A stretch of DNA of 64,000 bases, taken from JAHBVH01 sp034432375. Lineage in GTDB: Bacteria > Chloroflexota > Anaerolineae > Caldilineales > Caldilineaceae. Below the pieces are notes generated by a model. It was not told where the DNA came from. It searched no databases and saw only the letters and a program-made list of their open reading frames with translations. Position 1 is the stretch's first letter. Each line of letters opens with the position of its first letter. Shown piece by piece: positions 7,852 to 16,186 of the stretch. The DNA lies in NCBI GenBank assembly GCA_034432375.1, contig DAOUCA010000064.1, positions 124,001-188,000 on the forward strand, written 5' to 3'. The position numbers were made by a program, and so were the translations under genes.

Positions 7852-9297
7852 CTATCCTCCCCAACGAGCAATACGGTTCAACAAGAAGGTTCGGGTTAGA
7901 TTGTGAATGGTAAAGTATCGTTCATGGAGATCACCGTGACAGTTAATTAAGTTGAGCGTGGCCAAATGGTCAATAGCTGTGTGTACGACCTGTTGATCAA
8001 GCTTTGTTTGGCGTGCCAAATGGGTGACCGTTGCACGGCCCGCGGTCACAAGGGGCAGCGCCAACCAGAGATCGCGCGATGACTCATCCAACTGTTCCCA
8101 AGCCCGGCGGTAAAGATAGGTATAAAATTGTTCAACTTTGCTGCCCCGTTTGGCAACCAAATCTTCAAGAATGGCACTAAGCGGCTGTGTGTGGGTTTGA
8201 CCAACGATCAAACGCAAAGCGAGGGGATTGCCACCCACTGTCGTGTAGATCGGCCGCAATTCAGCATCGGAAGCATCGGCAAGGCTAGGCAAATTGGCCC
8301 ACACTGCCTCTTGCCGGACTAGACGCAACGTATGATCTGCACTAAGTGCGGGCACCGCAAAATGAAAGATGCCCATACCACCAACGCGCTCACGTGAAGT
8401 CAGCAGAAACTTGGTTGGATTCTGAAATTTTTGCAAAAGCGGCAACAATTCATGGACATCGGCCAGTGTCTCCAAATTATCGATCACAATGAGATGGGGC
8501 TGTTCGCGCAGGCGGGTATGCAGCATTGCCGACCTCTGATCGTGAGAAACGGTGCTCTCAGCCAATTCGGGGGCGATTAACTGTTGCCAGAGCGCTTCAA
8601 CCAACGCACTACCCGTCAACACTGGTCGCGTCTCTGCCACAATAGTTCCAATAGGATCAAAGTGAGATTGACGGGCGGTCACCCAGCCAATGTTGATAAA
8701 AGGAGCCGGGTTCGCAATCAGACGGCGCATTAGGGCGTTGGCCAGCGACGTTTTGCCTAAGCCGCCCATTCCTTCGAGCGCAAATAGCCAAGGCTCTGTT
8801 GGCTGTAACAGTTGCGCCAACAGTTGATCCAGCAGCGCATCGACGCCAATCAACGCGGTGTAAGTTGGTGGTTCGAGTAAATGTTCCATTGCCAGCCGAT
8901 GTGTGGTACGCGCGGCCAATTCTTGCTCCATGAGCAATTCGGCGGCCTGGTCGATGGCATTGCGCTGCATATTATAGAAGGTAGCGGGGGCCATATCCTC
9001 TTTGTGCGCCACCGTTTCGGCTTTGAAGTTATCTACAAAGCGAAGACGCAGAATCCGAGCAAATCGTTCATTTCTTGTTTCTAGCGTTGCCAGTAGATTG
9101 GTTAACAGCCGGTCGATAGCCTGGGGCTTACCAGTGGCCTGGCGCAACAGCTTTTGCAAGAGCACCAAATCTTCAAATACAGGTTGCGTTGACGATGGCG
9201 TCACCCACTGCCTCAACGCAGTGTGGAGTTCCTCTCGGATCTGTTCCAGTGCAAGGTTCGGTATCAATGTTGTCATGAAGGTCACTTGCTCTTTCAC
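7852..9297 (-). CDS. NB-ARC (STAND) ATPase with N-terminal sigma-r4-like helix-turn-helix region
   Basis: The gene starts at GTG 9297 after AAGAAGAGA. Residues 1-130 are helical and contain a segment resembling a sigma region 4 HTH (RILRLRFVDNFKAETVAHKE, then DMAPATFYNMQRNAIDQ). The NB-ARC domain follows: Walker A GMGGLGKTS at 176-184, Walker B LIVIDN at 269-274, and the LLTSRE sensor-type motif at 298-303. A winged-helix region closes the chain (about 390-480). The chain ends where TPR repeats would be expected, and these are supplied by the next gene. STAND ATPases are switches that assemble on ligand binding; the HTH suggests a DNA or transcription output, but a defence role is equally possible. 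No effector nuclease or protease domain is visible. Confidence 0.87.
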   Translation of the reverse strand: MKEQVTFMTTLIPNLALEQIREELHTALRQWVTPSSTQPVFEDLVLLQKLLRQATGKPQAIDRLLTNLLATLETRNERFARILRLRFVDNFKAETVAHKEDMAPATFYNMQRNAIDQAAELLMEQELAARTTHRLAMEHLLEPPTYTALIGVDALLDQLLAQLLQPTEPWLFALEGMGGLGKTSLANALMRRLIANPAPFINIGWVTARQSHFDPIGTIVAETRPVLTGSALVEALWQQLIAPELAESTVSHDQRSAMLHTRLREQPHLIVIDNLETLADVHELLPLLQKFQNPTKFLLTSRERVGGMGIFHFAVPALSADHTLRLVRQEAVWANLPSLADASDAELRPIYTTVGGNPLALRLIVGQTHTQPLSAILEDLVAKRGSKVEQFYTYLYRRAWEQLDESSRDLWLALPLVTAGRATVTHLARQTKLDQQVVHTAIDHLATLNLINCHGDLHERYFTIHNLTRTFLLNRIARWGG

Positions 9298-9579
9298 GCA
9301 TATCTCTTCTTTAGGGGAGCGCAGTGGACAGTAGACATGCTTGTCGGATTCTGTTCAGGCTGCTGAACATCGTACCCATAATTAGAAGATAAGTCAAAAG
9401 CCCCAAACCAGAGGGAGTTCCATAGTACTTTTAGACGGTAAAGCAAGCGATTCCGTAAGATGCGGACGTGCGCCCGCTACTGTTTGTCCGAGTGACGGTG
9501 GCTGGCTATGTATACCGCAAGCACAGATAGTAACCTTGGCTCTATGGCATGGTGATTCATTTTGTCAAACAGTACTCAC
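9298..9579. other. Intergenic region upstream of the NB-ARC gene
   Basis: No gene, strong promoter or hairpin could be supported in this stretch. It probably holds the minus-strand promoter of the NB-ARC/TPR pair. Confidence 0.3.
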
Positions 9580-9679
9580 GCATGTGCAAAGGGTGCGTCC
9601 CATTTTCGGGGGATACACAGAAGGACAAAATTGAGCGTCCGCTGTATTCCCCGAAATGTGGTACGCACGCATGTGCAAA
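9580..9679. mobile_element. 78-bp MITE-like element, copy 1, with 11-bp target-site duplication
   Basis: The element occupies 9591-9668 and is flanked by the direct repeat GCATGTGCAAA at 9580-9590 and 9669-9679. Its ends are GTGCGTCCC and GTACGCAC and it folds as an imperfect long hairpin. A 76-bp core (9593-9668) matches the reverse complement of 61651-61726 at 68 of 76 positions. Paired differences between copies keep base pairing (positions 15/61 C-G versus G-C; 21/55 A-T versus T-A). The other copy has a different 10-bp flanking repeat, so the flanks are target duplications. It has no coding capacity, so a transposase must act in trans. Confidence 0.8.
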
Positions 9680-9778
9680 AAGTGACTTGAAAGCCATTTG
9701 TTTATCATGACGGATGATCTTATCAGACGCACGCTTTATCAAAAATTGAGCATCATTGTCACAAATCCAATGGTTCCC

Positions 9779-9837
9779 TATCACAATTCAGCAAAAAGAT
9801 AACGATACAGTAAGGGTACTCCCCCACAATTGTGATA
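9779..9837 (+). promoter_or_regulatory. Inverted repeat upstream of the second S1C protease
   Basis: TATCACAATT (9779-9788) is the reverse complement of AATTGTGATA (9828-9837), and the right arm overlaps a small palindrome CACAATTGTG (9825-9834). It lies 46 nt before the protease start and could be an operator or a leader hairpin. No -35/-10 pair was identified. Confidence 0.35.
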
Positions 9838-9882
9838 CCGTTGTTGGCGCTACAGAGCAATTCAATTTAAAGGAGAGCATTC

Positions 9883-11988
9883 ATGAATCACAGAACAGTT
9901 AAACTATTCTCAGCAAGCTACCTTGCAGTCCGAGTTCTCTGTTGGCTTCTGGTTACTCTTGTGCTAGGAGCGTATCTATTTGTAGCCCAGACAGCAGAGG
10001 CGGCACCACTGCAACCAACAGCCAACCCACCAATTACATCCTACCTAGATGCGGAACACGCGGTCTTTCGCATTGAAGTAGAAGGAGGTGATTATGTAGG
10101 GCTCACCAAAGAGCGCACCGCACAGACCCGCAGTGGTGGCACCGGCTTCTTCGTTAGCGCTTCGGGGATCGCGGTGACCAATAATCATGTTGTCACCGGT
10201 GCCGGGATCTTACGCGTTTACCTGGGCGAAAGCAATGAAGCCTTACATGCGCGTGTTTTGGGCTCCTCCGAGTGTGCCGATCTAGCCGTGCTTCAGGTTG
10301 TGGGTGACGAGTTCCCCTATTTAACATGGTCAGATGAGCTACAGCGGGGCATGGATGTCTACAGTATCGGCTTTCCCTTTGGCACCACAGAACCGACAAT
10401 GAATGATGGCATCATTTCAGCATTGCATGCGGAGGGGCAAACAAGGTGGTCATCTTTGGACGAAATCTTGTTGCACAGCGCGGTTATCAACCCCGGCAAT
10501 TCAGGTGGTCCGCTCGTCACCCGTGACGGAGAAGTTGTTGGTGTCAACTATGCACAGACAGAGCGCAATCAGTACTATGCCATTGCACCGACAGATGCCC
10601 GCTCGTACATTGAAAGGCTCCAAGAAGGTGTTGATATAGATTCGATTGGCATTGATGGTGAGGCGTTTACCGCTGAGAATTTCTCTGGGATTTGGGTACG
10701 CTCCGTCAAAGCTGGGTCAACGGCGGACCAGGCTGGTTTAGCAGCAGGTGATGTGCTCTTGAGTTTGGCTGGCCTTGATTTGGCGAAAGATGGCACGATG
10801 CAAACCTATTGCGAAATCTTGCGCAGCCATCGTACCGATGAGACGATTAACCTGCAACTCTATCGCCCCACAGCCAAGGCAATCTGTGATGGGCAGTTGA
10901 ATGGGCGTGCGCTAGAGTGTGAACAGTTGCCGGGCATTCAATATCGCGCCATTGCCGATTCGCATGAGCAGGTAACCTTAGAGACACCAAGCACATGGCA
11001 AGATGTTAAATGGCAGGATTGGCAGCGTAATGGCAAAAGCATCGGTATCAGCGTGAAGGTTGCGCCAGATTTAGAAAAATATGACAACAGTTGGCGCAGC
11101 ACCGGCTTTACCTTAGGGTTGTCCACAGAGCTAGCCCGATCAAGTACGGTTGACCAAGAACTCAGTCAAATGGATCTGAACGACGATTGTACCTATGTCG
11201 AGGATTCCACGATCAAAGTCGGTGACTTTTCAGGCAAGTACCAATACTGGAAAAATTGCGGCAATGTCGACACCTATGTTTATCATGTTGTCTTCACATC
11301 AGAGCGGCAAACAGTAATGGGTTCGCTCTTCTTTCAGGGTACAACCAGTGAACAGGTCGAGATCATCAACCAGATTCTCAAAACATTGTCCATCACCTTA
11401 CATGCCCAACCAGCAGCGGCTGTTGCACCAACACCAACATCTACGCCACAACCACAAACGGGAACCGCCACCATCTTGGTCGACGCATTAAATGTGCGAA
11501 GTGGCCCAAGTACAAATTATCCGATTATTGCCTCGGCAAGTCGCAATCAACAATTTAGCATTATCGGTCAATCTGGGAATTGCGCTTGGGTTATGATTCG
11601 CGACAATGGCGGATTTGAAGGTTGGATCGCAGCAGGGAATCAGTATGCACGCATCAATGGGAACTGTAGCGGATTCGGTTCAGGGAAGATTATTTCAGCA
11701 GCAACTCCGATTGCAACGCGGCGCCCACTACCACCACAAGGAGCGAATGAGGGTTGTGTGAACTTTCAAAACAATTTGAATGCCGAATTGACCATCACCT
11801 TTACCGGTCAGGCTGGCCAGGACAATCGCAGCTTCAAGGTTGCCCCGCACGGCAATAATAAACAATGTTTTGCACCAGGACCCTACACCTATACCCTTGA
11901 TGCACCACCGCCCTGGGGATCATCTAACGGTCAAATCACGATTGGACGCGGCAAAACCATCAATTTCCCCATCAATCCGGCCAACTAA
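9883..11988 (+). CDS. Secreted HtrA-like S1C serine protease with PDZ, SH3b and C-terminal domain (paralogue)
   Basis: The ATG follows AAAGGAGAG. A signal peptide ends near residue 40 (AEA). The triad is His102 (TNNHVV), Asp133 (CADLAV) and Ser207 (NPGNSGGPL). A PDZ-like part (VKAGSTADQAGLAAGDVLLS), a middle domain, a short Thr/Pro linker, an SH3b domain (LNVRSGPSTNYPII) and the same C-terminal domain as the 1358 gene (NAELTITFTGQAGQ, APGPYTYTLDAPPP) follow in the same order. It is an anciently duplicated copy of that gene and probably has a similar surface quality-control or processing role. Just before the stop, the heptamer T-TTC-CCC at 11964-11970 is correctly phased for a -1 shift into the frame of the following SH3b module. 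Confidence 0.87.
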   Translation: MNHRTVKLFSASYLAVRVLCWLLVTLVLGAYLFVAQTAEAAPLQPTANPPITSYLDAEHAVFRIEVEGGDYVGLTKERTAQTRSGGTGFFVSASGIAVTNNHVVTGAGILRVYLGESNEALHARVLGSSECADLAVLQVVGDEFPYLTWSDELQRGMDVYSIGFPFGTTEPTMNDGIISALHAEGQTRWSSLDEILLHSAVINPGNSGGPLVTRDGEVVGVNYAQTERNQYYAIAPTDARSYIERLQEGVDIDSIGIDGEAFTAENFSGIWVRSVKAGSTADQAGLAAGDVLLSLAGLDLAKDGTMQTYCEILRSHRTDETINLQLYRPTAKAICDGQLNGRALECEQLPGIQYRAIADSHEQVTLETPSTWQDVKWQDWQRNGKSIGISVKVAPDLEKYDNSWRSTGFTLGLSTELARSSTVDQELSQMDLNDDCTYVEDSTIKVGDFSGKYQYWKNCGNVDTYVYHVVFTSERQTVMGSLFFQGTTSEQVEIINQILKTLSITLHAQPAAAVAPTPTSTPQPQTGTATILVDALNVRSGPSTNYPIIASASRNQQFSIIGQSGNCAWVMIRDNGGFEGWIAAGNQYARINGNCSGFGSGKIISAATPIATRRPLPPQGANEGCVNFQNNLNAELTITFTGQAGQDNRSFKVAPHGNNKQCFAPGPYTYTLDAPPPWGSSNGQITIGRGKTINFPINPAN
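11964..11970 (+). other. Candidate -1 ribosomal slippery heptamer
   Basis: In the protease frame the sequence reads ..T TTC CCC.., matching X XXY YYZ, so both tRNAs could re-pair after a -1 slip (TTT, CCC). The -1 frame is open from about 11925 through 12497 and encodes an SH3b and C-terminal domain. No pseudoknot was demonstrated, and this heptamer is not among the well-proven bacterial ones, so this is a hypothesis. Confidence 0.3.
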
Positions 11989-12005
11989 TCGACAGTCAGA
12001 GCCAA

Positions 12006-12497
12006 GTGGTAGCCACTGTCCAAGTAGCTACGCTGAACGTACGCACTGGTCCGGGCACAAACTATCCAAGTATTGGCACGGTAAATCGTGGTACACAGCT
12101 TGCCGTCATTGGGCACGTGAAAAATTGTAGTTGGTTACAGGTTGAACTTGCGAACAAGAAAGTCGCTTGGGTGGCCGGACCATCCCAGTATACAGCGTTA
12201 AATCGAAGCTGCACAGCGCTTCCGACCGTTACAGATGTCCCGCCCCCACCGCCGACGGCCATCCCAGCCCAACCCTGTGTACGCTTTGACAATCACTTTG
12301 GCAAGGATGCGCATATCACCCTCCACATTCCCGGCAATCACGAGTGGAACCAGGAATTCACCATCCCCCCACACGGCAAGGAAACCCGCTGTCTCTCAGC
12401 GGGTCGCTACACAGTATCCGTCAATGTGCCACCGATCGGTCGGGACAACGACGAATTTACGCTTGATCGAGGAACGGTGGTGATTCCGATTCAGTAA
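12006..12497 (+). CDS. Orphan SH3b plus C-terminal domain module (separate gene, frameshift extension or remnant)
   Basis: The frame contains VVATVQVATLNVRTGPGTNYPS.. (an SH3b domain), a Pro-rich linker (PPPPPTAIPAQP) and a divergent copy of the C-terminal domain of the upstream protease (ITLHIPGNHEWNQEFTIPPHGK, LSAGRYTVSV). A GTG at 12006 could start it, but there is no ribosome binding site and no signal peptide, although SH3b domains of this kind normally work outside the cell. The frame is -1 relative to the protease and overlaps its last codons. Options are a programmed -1 frameshift giving a protease with two SH3b modules, a duplicated C-terminal fragment now untranslated, or an unmarked gene. 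The domain sequence is well kept, which argues for recent or continuing function. Confidence 0.6.
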   Translation: MVATVQVATLNVRTGPGTNYPSIGTVNRGTQLAVIGHVKNCSWLQVELANKKVAWVAGPSQYTALNRSCTALPTVTDVPPPPPTAIPAQPCVRFDNHFGKDAHITLHIPGNHEWNQEFTIPPHGKETRCLSAGRYTVSVNVPPIGRDNDEFTLDRGTVVIPIQ

Positions 12498-12858
12498 TGG
12501 ATCAAAGAAGCGGCGGTAACATCCAAAGCCCATTTCCGGCGTGCTGTCAGCCCATTGTCGTTGCGATGTCATCGTCTGGTAGGGATCGTTCCCCGGCTTG
12601 CGGTTAAACTCATAGGGATTGCTGTGAAACTCCTAGCCAAAGTTGATGTATATTGACAGAACGCTAGCGAATCCTACGGCGATCAGCCTTTATCTTTAGA
12701 AACTATCCAGGAATTCGGTTGCCCCCAGTGGACCAGAGAACGCTTGGATAGATCCTTATAGACTAATCATGTAAAAGTCATACATAACAAGGGTACTTTT
12801 ATACGAGAGAAGCTGTATGGCTTTTAAGGATTTTATCTATTAGTAGAAAGAGACGACG
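12498..12858. other. Intergenic region before the SPFH cluster
   Basis: No gene is supported. A perfect TTGACA is at 12653-12658, but the expected -10 position holds a poor match, so the promoter of the SPFH cluster is not fixed. AAAGAGACGACG directly precedes the ATG at 12859. Confidence 0.3.
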
Positions 12859-15006
12859 ATGAGTAACCCACCCAGAAATCAGCAGCCGGGGCTACCCACC
12901 CCGGTGATGGATGCATCGGGCGAGATTCTCGCCGGTGCCGATCAGGTCAAGGCCCAAATTCGCCAGGCAACGCGCATTCTCAGCCCCGAGTTCTCTAGCG
13001 ATCTCAACTTGATACACCAACTCACGGGCTTTGGCCGCCGCGTGGTTGTGCCGGCCAATCAGATCCACGCCGTGCGCGCCGCTGGGCTGAACAAGTATGT
13101 CCGCCTGAGCGCAGAGACGCGCTTCTTTGGCATTGACGCCAGCGACACAAATGAGCAGAACACCGTCGGCGTTCCCATCTACTGGCTCAATGACCTCACC
13201 GAAGTCATTGTCCTGGGCACGGAAAGCTTTACCATTCCGATCCCCACCATCGTCACCCGTGACGCGGATCAGGTGCGCCTCTCGCTCACCGCCCATGCGA
13301 TGGCCTCGCTCGACCCGCGTGCCGTGAGCAAAGCAGCCAAGAAGATTGGCCAAAATGCCGAAGATCTGATCAACAGCATTGTCCAGGTGGTCATCTCCGC
13401 GTTGGTCACCCAAGCGGCGCACATGCGTGTGCGCGATATGATCGCCAACTATACGCAGCTTTCGGAAGCCGCGCGGCCAGAGATTACCCAAGCATTGACT
13501 GAGTTAGGTTACAACTTGGATGTGCTCAAGATCACCAACATTGGTGGCGACGCGGTGCGCCGGTGGGAAGATGAAGCTCAGGCGCGTGTGGATCGGACCG
13601 CGACCGAAGAGACCAACAAGGCCCAATTGGCTGAGTTGGAGAACAACACGCGCCGCGTTGAACGCGAAGCGGAATTGACAGCACAAGAGCGCATCAAACA
13701 AGAGGGGGAAAATCGCCGCGCCACGCAGGATATTGCCGATGGCGAACATGGCCTGAGCCTCTTCCAAATTGAACGACAAAAAGAAGCCGCGGCGCGGCAA
13801 AATGAGGTCGATCGGGCCGCGGTCGAATTGCGTCAGCAAGTGGAAGCGGCCGAAACCCACAAGGCGACGATCATCGATCGCCAACGGGCCGAACAGCAAG
13901 CAGAATTGCGCGCCTATGAAGCGCAAAAAGCCGATGAGTTGCGCCAACAGCGCATCGAGCGTGAAGCGCAGATCAAATTGGCCGAAACGCAAGCGGAAGC
14001 CAAACGCATGGCCGCCGAACAGACCGAACGACTGGAACGCGAACAAGCGCGCGCCCAAGCCGATGCCGCCCGGCTCGAACGCGAAGAGACCGCCACCGCC
14101 GAACGCCAACGGCGCGTACTGGAGATCAAAGCGGAGGCCGAAGCGCACTCGATGAAGATCCAAGCCGAAGCCAGTGCGCAACAGATCCGCACCGATGCTA
14201 CGGCGAAAGCCGATGCTGCCGTGCAAGAAGCCGAAGCTGCCAAGTCGCGCGCAGCCGCGGAAAAGGTCCAAGCCGAGGCAACCAGGGCCAAGACCGCGGC
14301 GGAGGGGCTAGCCAAAGCTGAAGTCGCCGCCCGTAATGCCGAAGTGGCGCTCGCCCAGGCCGACGCCGATAAAGCGGCCGGGTTGGCGCAGGCCGAAGTG
14401 ACAGAAGCACAGGCACGGGCCGCCGCGGCCGGCGAACGCGAACGCCGCCAAGTCGAAGTCGAGACCAAAGCGCGCTTAGCGACGCTCTATGAAGCCAATC
14501 CACAGCTCTTTGAGTTAGAAAAGCTCCGCATCCGCTTTGCGCACGAGTTGGAGATGGCCAACGTACAGCAGCAGACCCAAATCGCCATGATGCAGGCGTT
14601 GGCGGCCAATATGGAGATCAAAGTTATCGGTAATGCCGGCCAGATGGGGCAGATCCTGAGTGAGCTGATGACATTGCGTGCTGGTGTTGCCACGGCCACC
14701 GAAGAGTTTCCCTTCCTGCGTTCGCTCTTTGGCAATGGCAGCCAAATGCTTGCCGGTCTACCCAGTGCGCTAGGCGAGGTCTTGCAGGATGTCCAACCAC
14801 GCGTCTTCGCTTCCTTAACGGTAGCGGATCTGGTGGAGCGCCTGTCAGCCGTTGCCAACGGGGACAGTGACCTGAGCGCGGCCCTCAACGGCCTGCGCCA
14901 GGATAGCAACTTCCGCGTCGTGGGTAACCTCCCCGTAGTGGAGTTGCTGGGGCAACTTTTGGGTAGGTTGCGCAGTACGCCAACCGAGGATCTGATCCAG
15001 CAATAA
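12859..15006 (+). CDS. Flotillin-like SPFH/band-7 protein with long coiled coil
   Basis: The 715-residue product has an SPFH domain at about 80-240 (VGVPIYWLNDLTEVIVLG, MRVRDMIANYTQL, DVLKITNIGGDAVRRWEDEA). An uninterrupted Ala/Glu/Arg/Gln-rich coiled coil follows from about 240 to 545, and a globular C-terminal part from about 550. There is no clear N-terminal membrane helix. This is the layout of flotillins and toxic-anion-resistance-type SPFH proteins, which form membrane-associated rings or scaffolds. It opens a co-directional set with a PspA-like protein, a VWA protein and binding-protein-like membrane proteins, so a role in organising or guarding the cytoplasmic membrane is likely. High GC and strong codon bias produce long spurious antisense frames. 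Confidence 0.85.
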   Translation: MSNPPRNQQPGLPTPVMDASGEILAGADQVKAQIRQATRILSPEFSSDLNLIHQLTGFGRRVVVPANQIHAVRAAGLNKYVRLSAETRFFGIDASDTNEQNTVGVPIYWLNDLTEVIVLGTESFTIPIPTIVTRDADQVRLSLTAHAMASLDPRAVSKAAKKIGQNAEDLINSIVQVVISALVTQAAHMRVRDMIANYTQLSEAARPEITQALTELGYNLDVLKITNIGGDAVRRWEDEAQARVDRTATEETNKAQLAELENNTRRVEREAELTAQERIKQEGENRRATQDIADGEHGLSLFQIERQKEAAARQNEVDRAAVELRQQVEAAETHKATIIDRQRAEQQAELRAYEAQKADELRQQRIEREAQIKLAETQAEAKRMAAEQTERLEREQARAQADAARLEREETATAERQRRVLEIKAEAEAHSMKIQAEASAQQIRTDATAKADAAVQEAEAAKSRAAAEKVQAEATRAKTAAEGLAKAEVAARNAEVALAQADADKAAGLAQAEVTEAQARAAAAGERERRQVEVETKARLATLYEANPQLFELEKLRIRFAHELEMANVQQQTQIAMMQALAANMEIKVIGNAGQMGQILSELMTLRAGVATATEEFPFLRSLFGNGSQMLAGLPSALGEVLQDVQPRVFASLTVADLVERLSAVANGDSDLSAALNGLRQDSNFRVVGNLPVVELLGQLLGRLRSTPTEDLIQQ

Positions 15007-15252
15007 CCAGTTAGCCAAGGTCATTACAGAGAATAAACGTCTGTAGGGGCGTCCACTGTTTAGTTTTCTGCCGGCCTCAACTCGTGGCATAATGGCGTTA
15101 CCAACAAAGTTGTCGGCTAGTTGTCTGCCTATATATCAGCTTATCGTCATCATTACCGGCCCATACTACTGTATCCTAATGGTGTCTTACAAAAACAGCA
15201 ACCCATCCGGGTTTTGCTCGTATAGATCAGTAACGAATTTTACTAACCAATG

Positions 15253-15267
15253 GACGCAAATTGCGTC
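15253..15267 (+). promoter_or_regulatory. Palindromic operator-like site before the PspA gene
   Basis: GACGCAA-A-TTGCGTC is a perfect 7+1+7 palindrome, 26 nt upstream of the start codon and just ahead of the AAGGAAGG binding site. It could be an operator or part of the leader. It is too short for a terminator. Confidence 0.4.
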
Positions 15268-15293
15268 TATCATTCAAGGAAGGATTGCCCACC

Positions 15294-15971
15294 ATGGCAT
15301 CGATTTTAGAAAAAGTTTCGACCCTCATCTCTGCCAACCTACACTATATGGTTGACCAGGCGCTCCAGAGCAACAGCACCGCCGTCATCGATCAATACAT
15401 CCGACAAGTGGAGACCAACTTGGCCGATCTCGAAGATGCCGCGGCTACCGTCGGCGGTGAAGTGAAGTCGATCAAGCGACGACTGCTGGAGCATGAGCAA
15501 CGCGAAAATGAGATCGACCGGGCCATCGACGCCTTTTTGGTCGAAGGCAATGAAGCCGCCGCCGTCGCTGCACAGAGTCAACTAAATAGCGTCCAACGGC
15601 TTGTCGCTACCTACCAGGAGCAGACCGACCGCCAGCAGAGCGAGTTTCAGAAGTTACTCGACGCGAAGGTCAAGCTCGAAGCCCGGCTCGCCACCATGAA
15701 GGGTGAACGCGAACAACTGCAAGCATTGCTCGAATTGGCCAAGAGCAAAGAGACCACGGTCAAGGCCATGAAGAGTCTCGACGATTTCATGGGTTCGGGC
15801 GACAGTGACATCAAACGCATTGCCGAAAGTGTCTACGCCCGGCTCGACAAGGCGACCACAGCCAGCGAAATGCGCGCAGCCAGCCTCGACGAGCAGATGG
15901 ACCAGGTACTCGAAAGCAGCGTCCTCAAAGGGCAATTGGCTGAGCGCAAGAAGAAGTTGGGATTGGAGTAG
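15294..15971 (+). CDS. PspA/IM30 (Vipp1) family protein
   Basis: The start is set at ATG 15294 because AAGGAAGG lies 8 nt upstream; an in-frame TTG at 15261 lacks a site and would add 11 unrelated residues. The 225-residue product starts MASILEKVSTLISANLHYMVDQAL, the amphipathic helix a typical of PspA/IM30, and continues as a charged coiled coil to the end (LVATYQEQTDRQQSEF, LKGQLAERKKKLGLE). Family members are ESCRT-III-like and assemble on stressed membranes to limit proton leakage. It stands between the SPFH gene and the membrane-anchored binding-protein/VWA genes, which supports a membrane-stress complex. The 287-nt gap before it holds a palindromic site. Confidence 0.87.
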   Translation: MASILEKVSTLISANLHYMVDQALQSNSTAVIDQYIRQVETNLADLEDAAATVGGEVKSIKRRLLEHEQRENEIDRAIDAFLVEGNEAAAVAAQSQLNSVQRLVATYQEQTDRQQSEFQKLLDAKVKLEARLATMKGEREQLQALLELAKSKETTVKAMKSLDDFMGSGDSDIKRIAESVYARLDKATTASEMRAASLDEQMDQVLESSVLKGQLAERKKKLGLE

Positions 15972-16165
15972 AAGGGTAGAGTAGTAACTGGGTAGAGAGG
16001 TAGAGAGGTAGACAGGTAGACAGGGAAATAGGTAGATAACAACCTGTCTACTTGTTTCCCTTTTACTTGTTTCCCTATTTACTTGTTTCCCTTTTACTTG
16101 TTTACTTATCTACTTGTTTCCCTATTTACTTGTTTACTTGTTTACTTATCTACCTATCCCCTAAC
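15972..16165. repeat. Purine/pyrimidine microsatellite-like array (GGTAGA / CTACTTGTTTCCC)
   Basis: The first half is built from GGTAGAGAGGTAGACAGG-type units. The second half consists of the complementary pyrimidine strand units CTACTTGTTTCCC, TTTACTTGTTTCCC and TTTACTTATC, so the region is a long degenerate inverted array centred near 16040. Related stretches occur at 29390-29430, 30037-30080, 31680-31715 and 46310-46345. It separates the PspA gene from the next gene and is probably untranslated, although one frame stays open through it. Confidence 0.65.
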
Positions 16166-16186
16166 ACGGAACGCACGAGCAATTCG

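Noticed and set aside
9557..9784. Minus-strand 75-codon open frame upstream of the second protease
   Set aside because: It runs through the MITE copy and its target duplication, has no ribosome binding site and no family signature.
13504..14271. 255-codon open frame antisense to the SPFH gene (and other long antisense frames there)
   Set aside because: A by-product of the strongly biased codons of the coiled coil; the plus-strand SPFH domain is unambiguous.
16052..16186. N-terminal extension of the binding-protein-like gene
   Set aside because: It only translates the pyrimidine microsatellite (repeated Leu/Tyr/Phe/Pro), so the start was moved to 16187.
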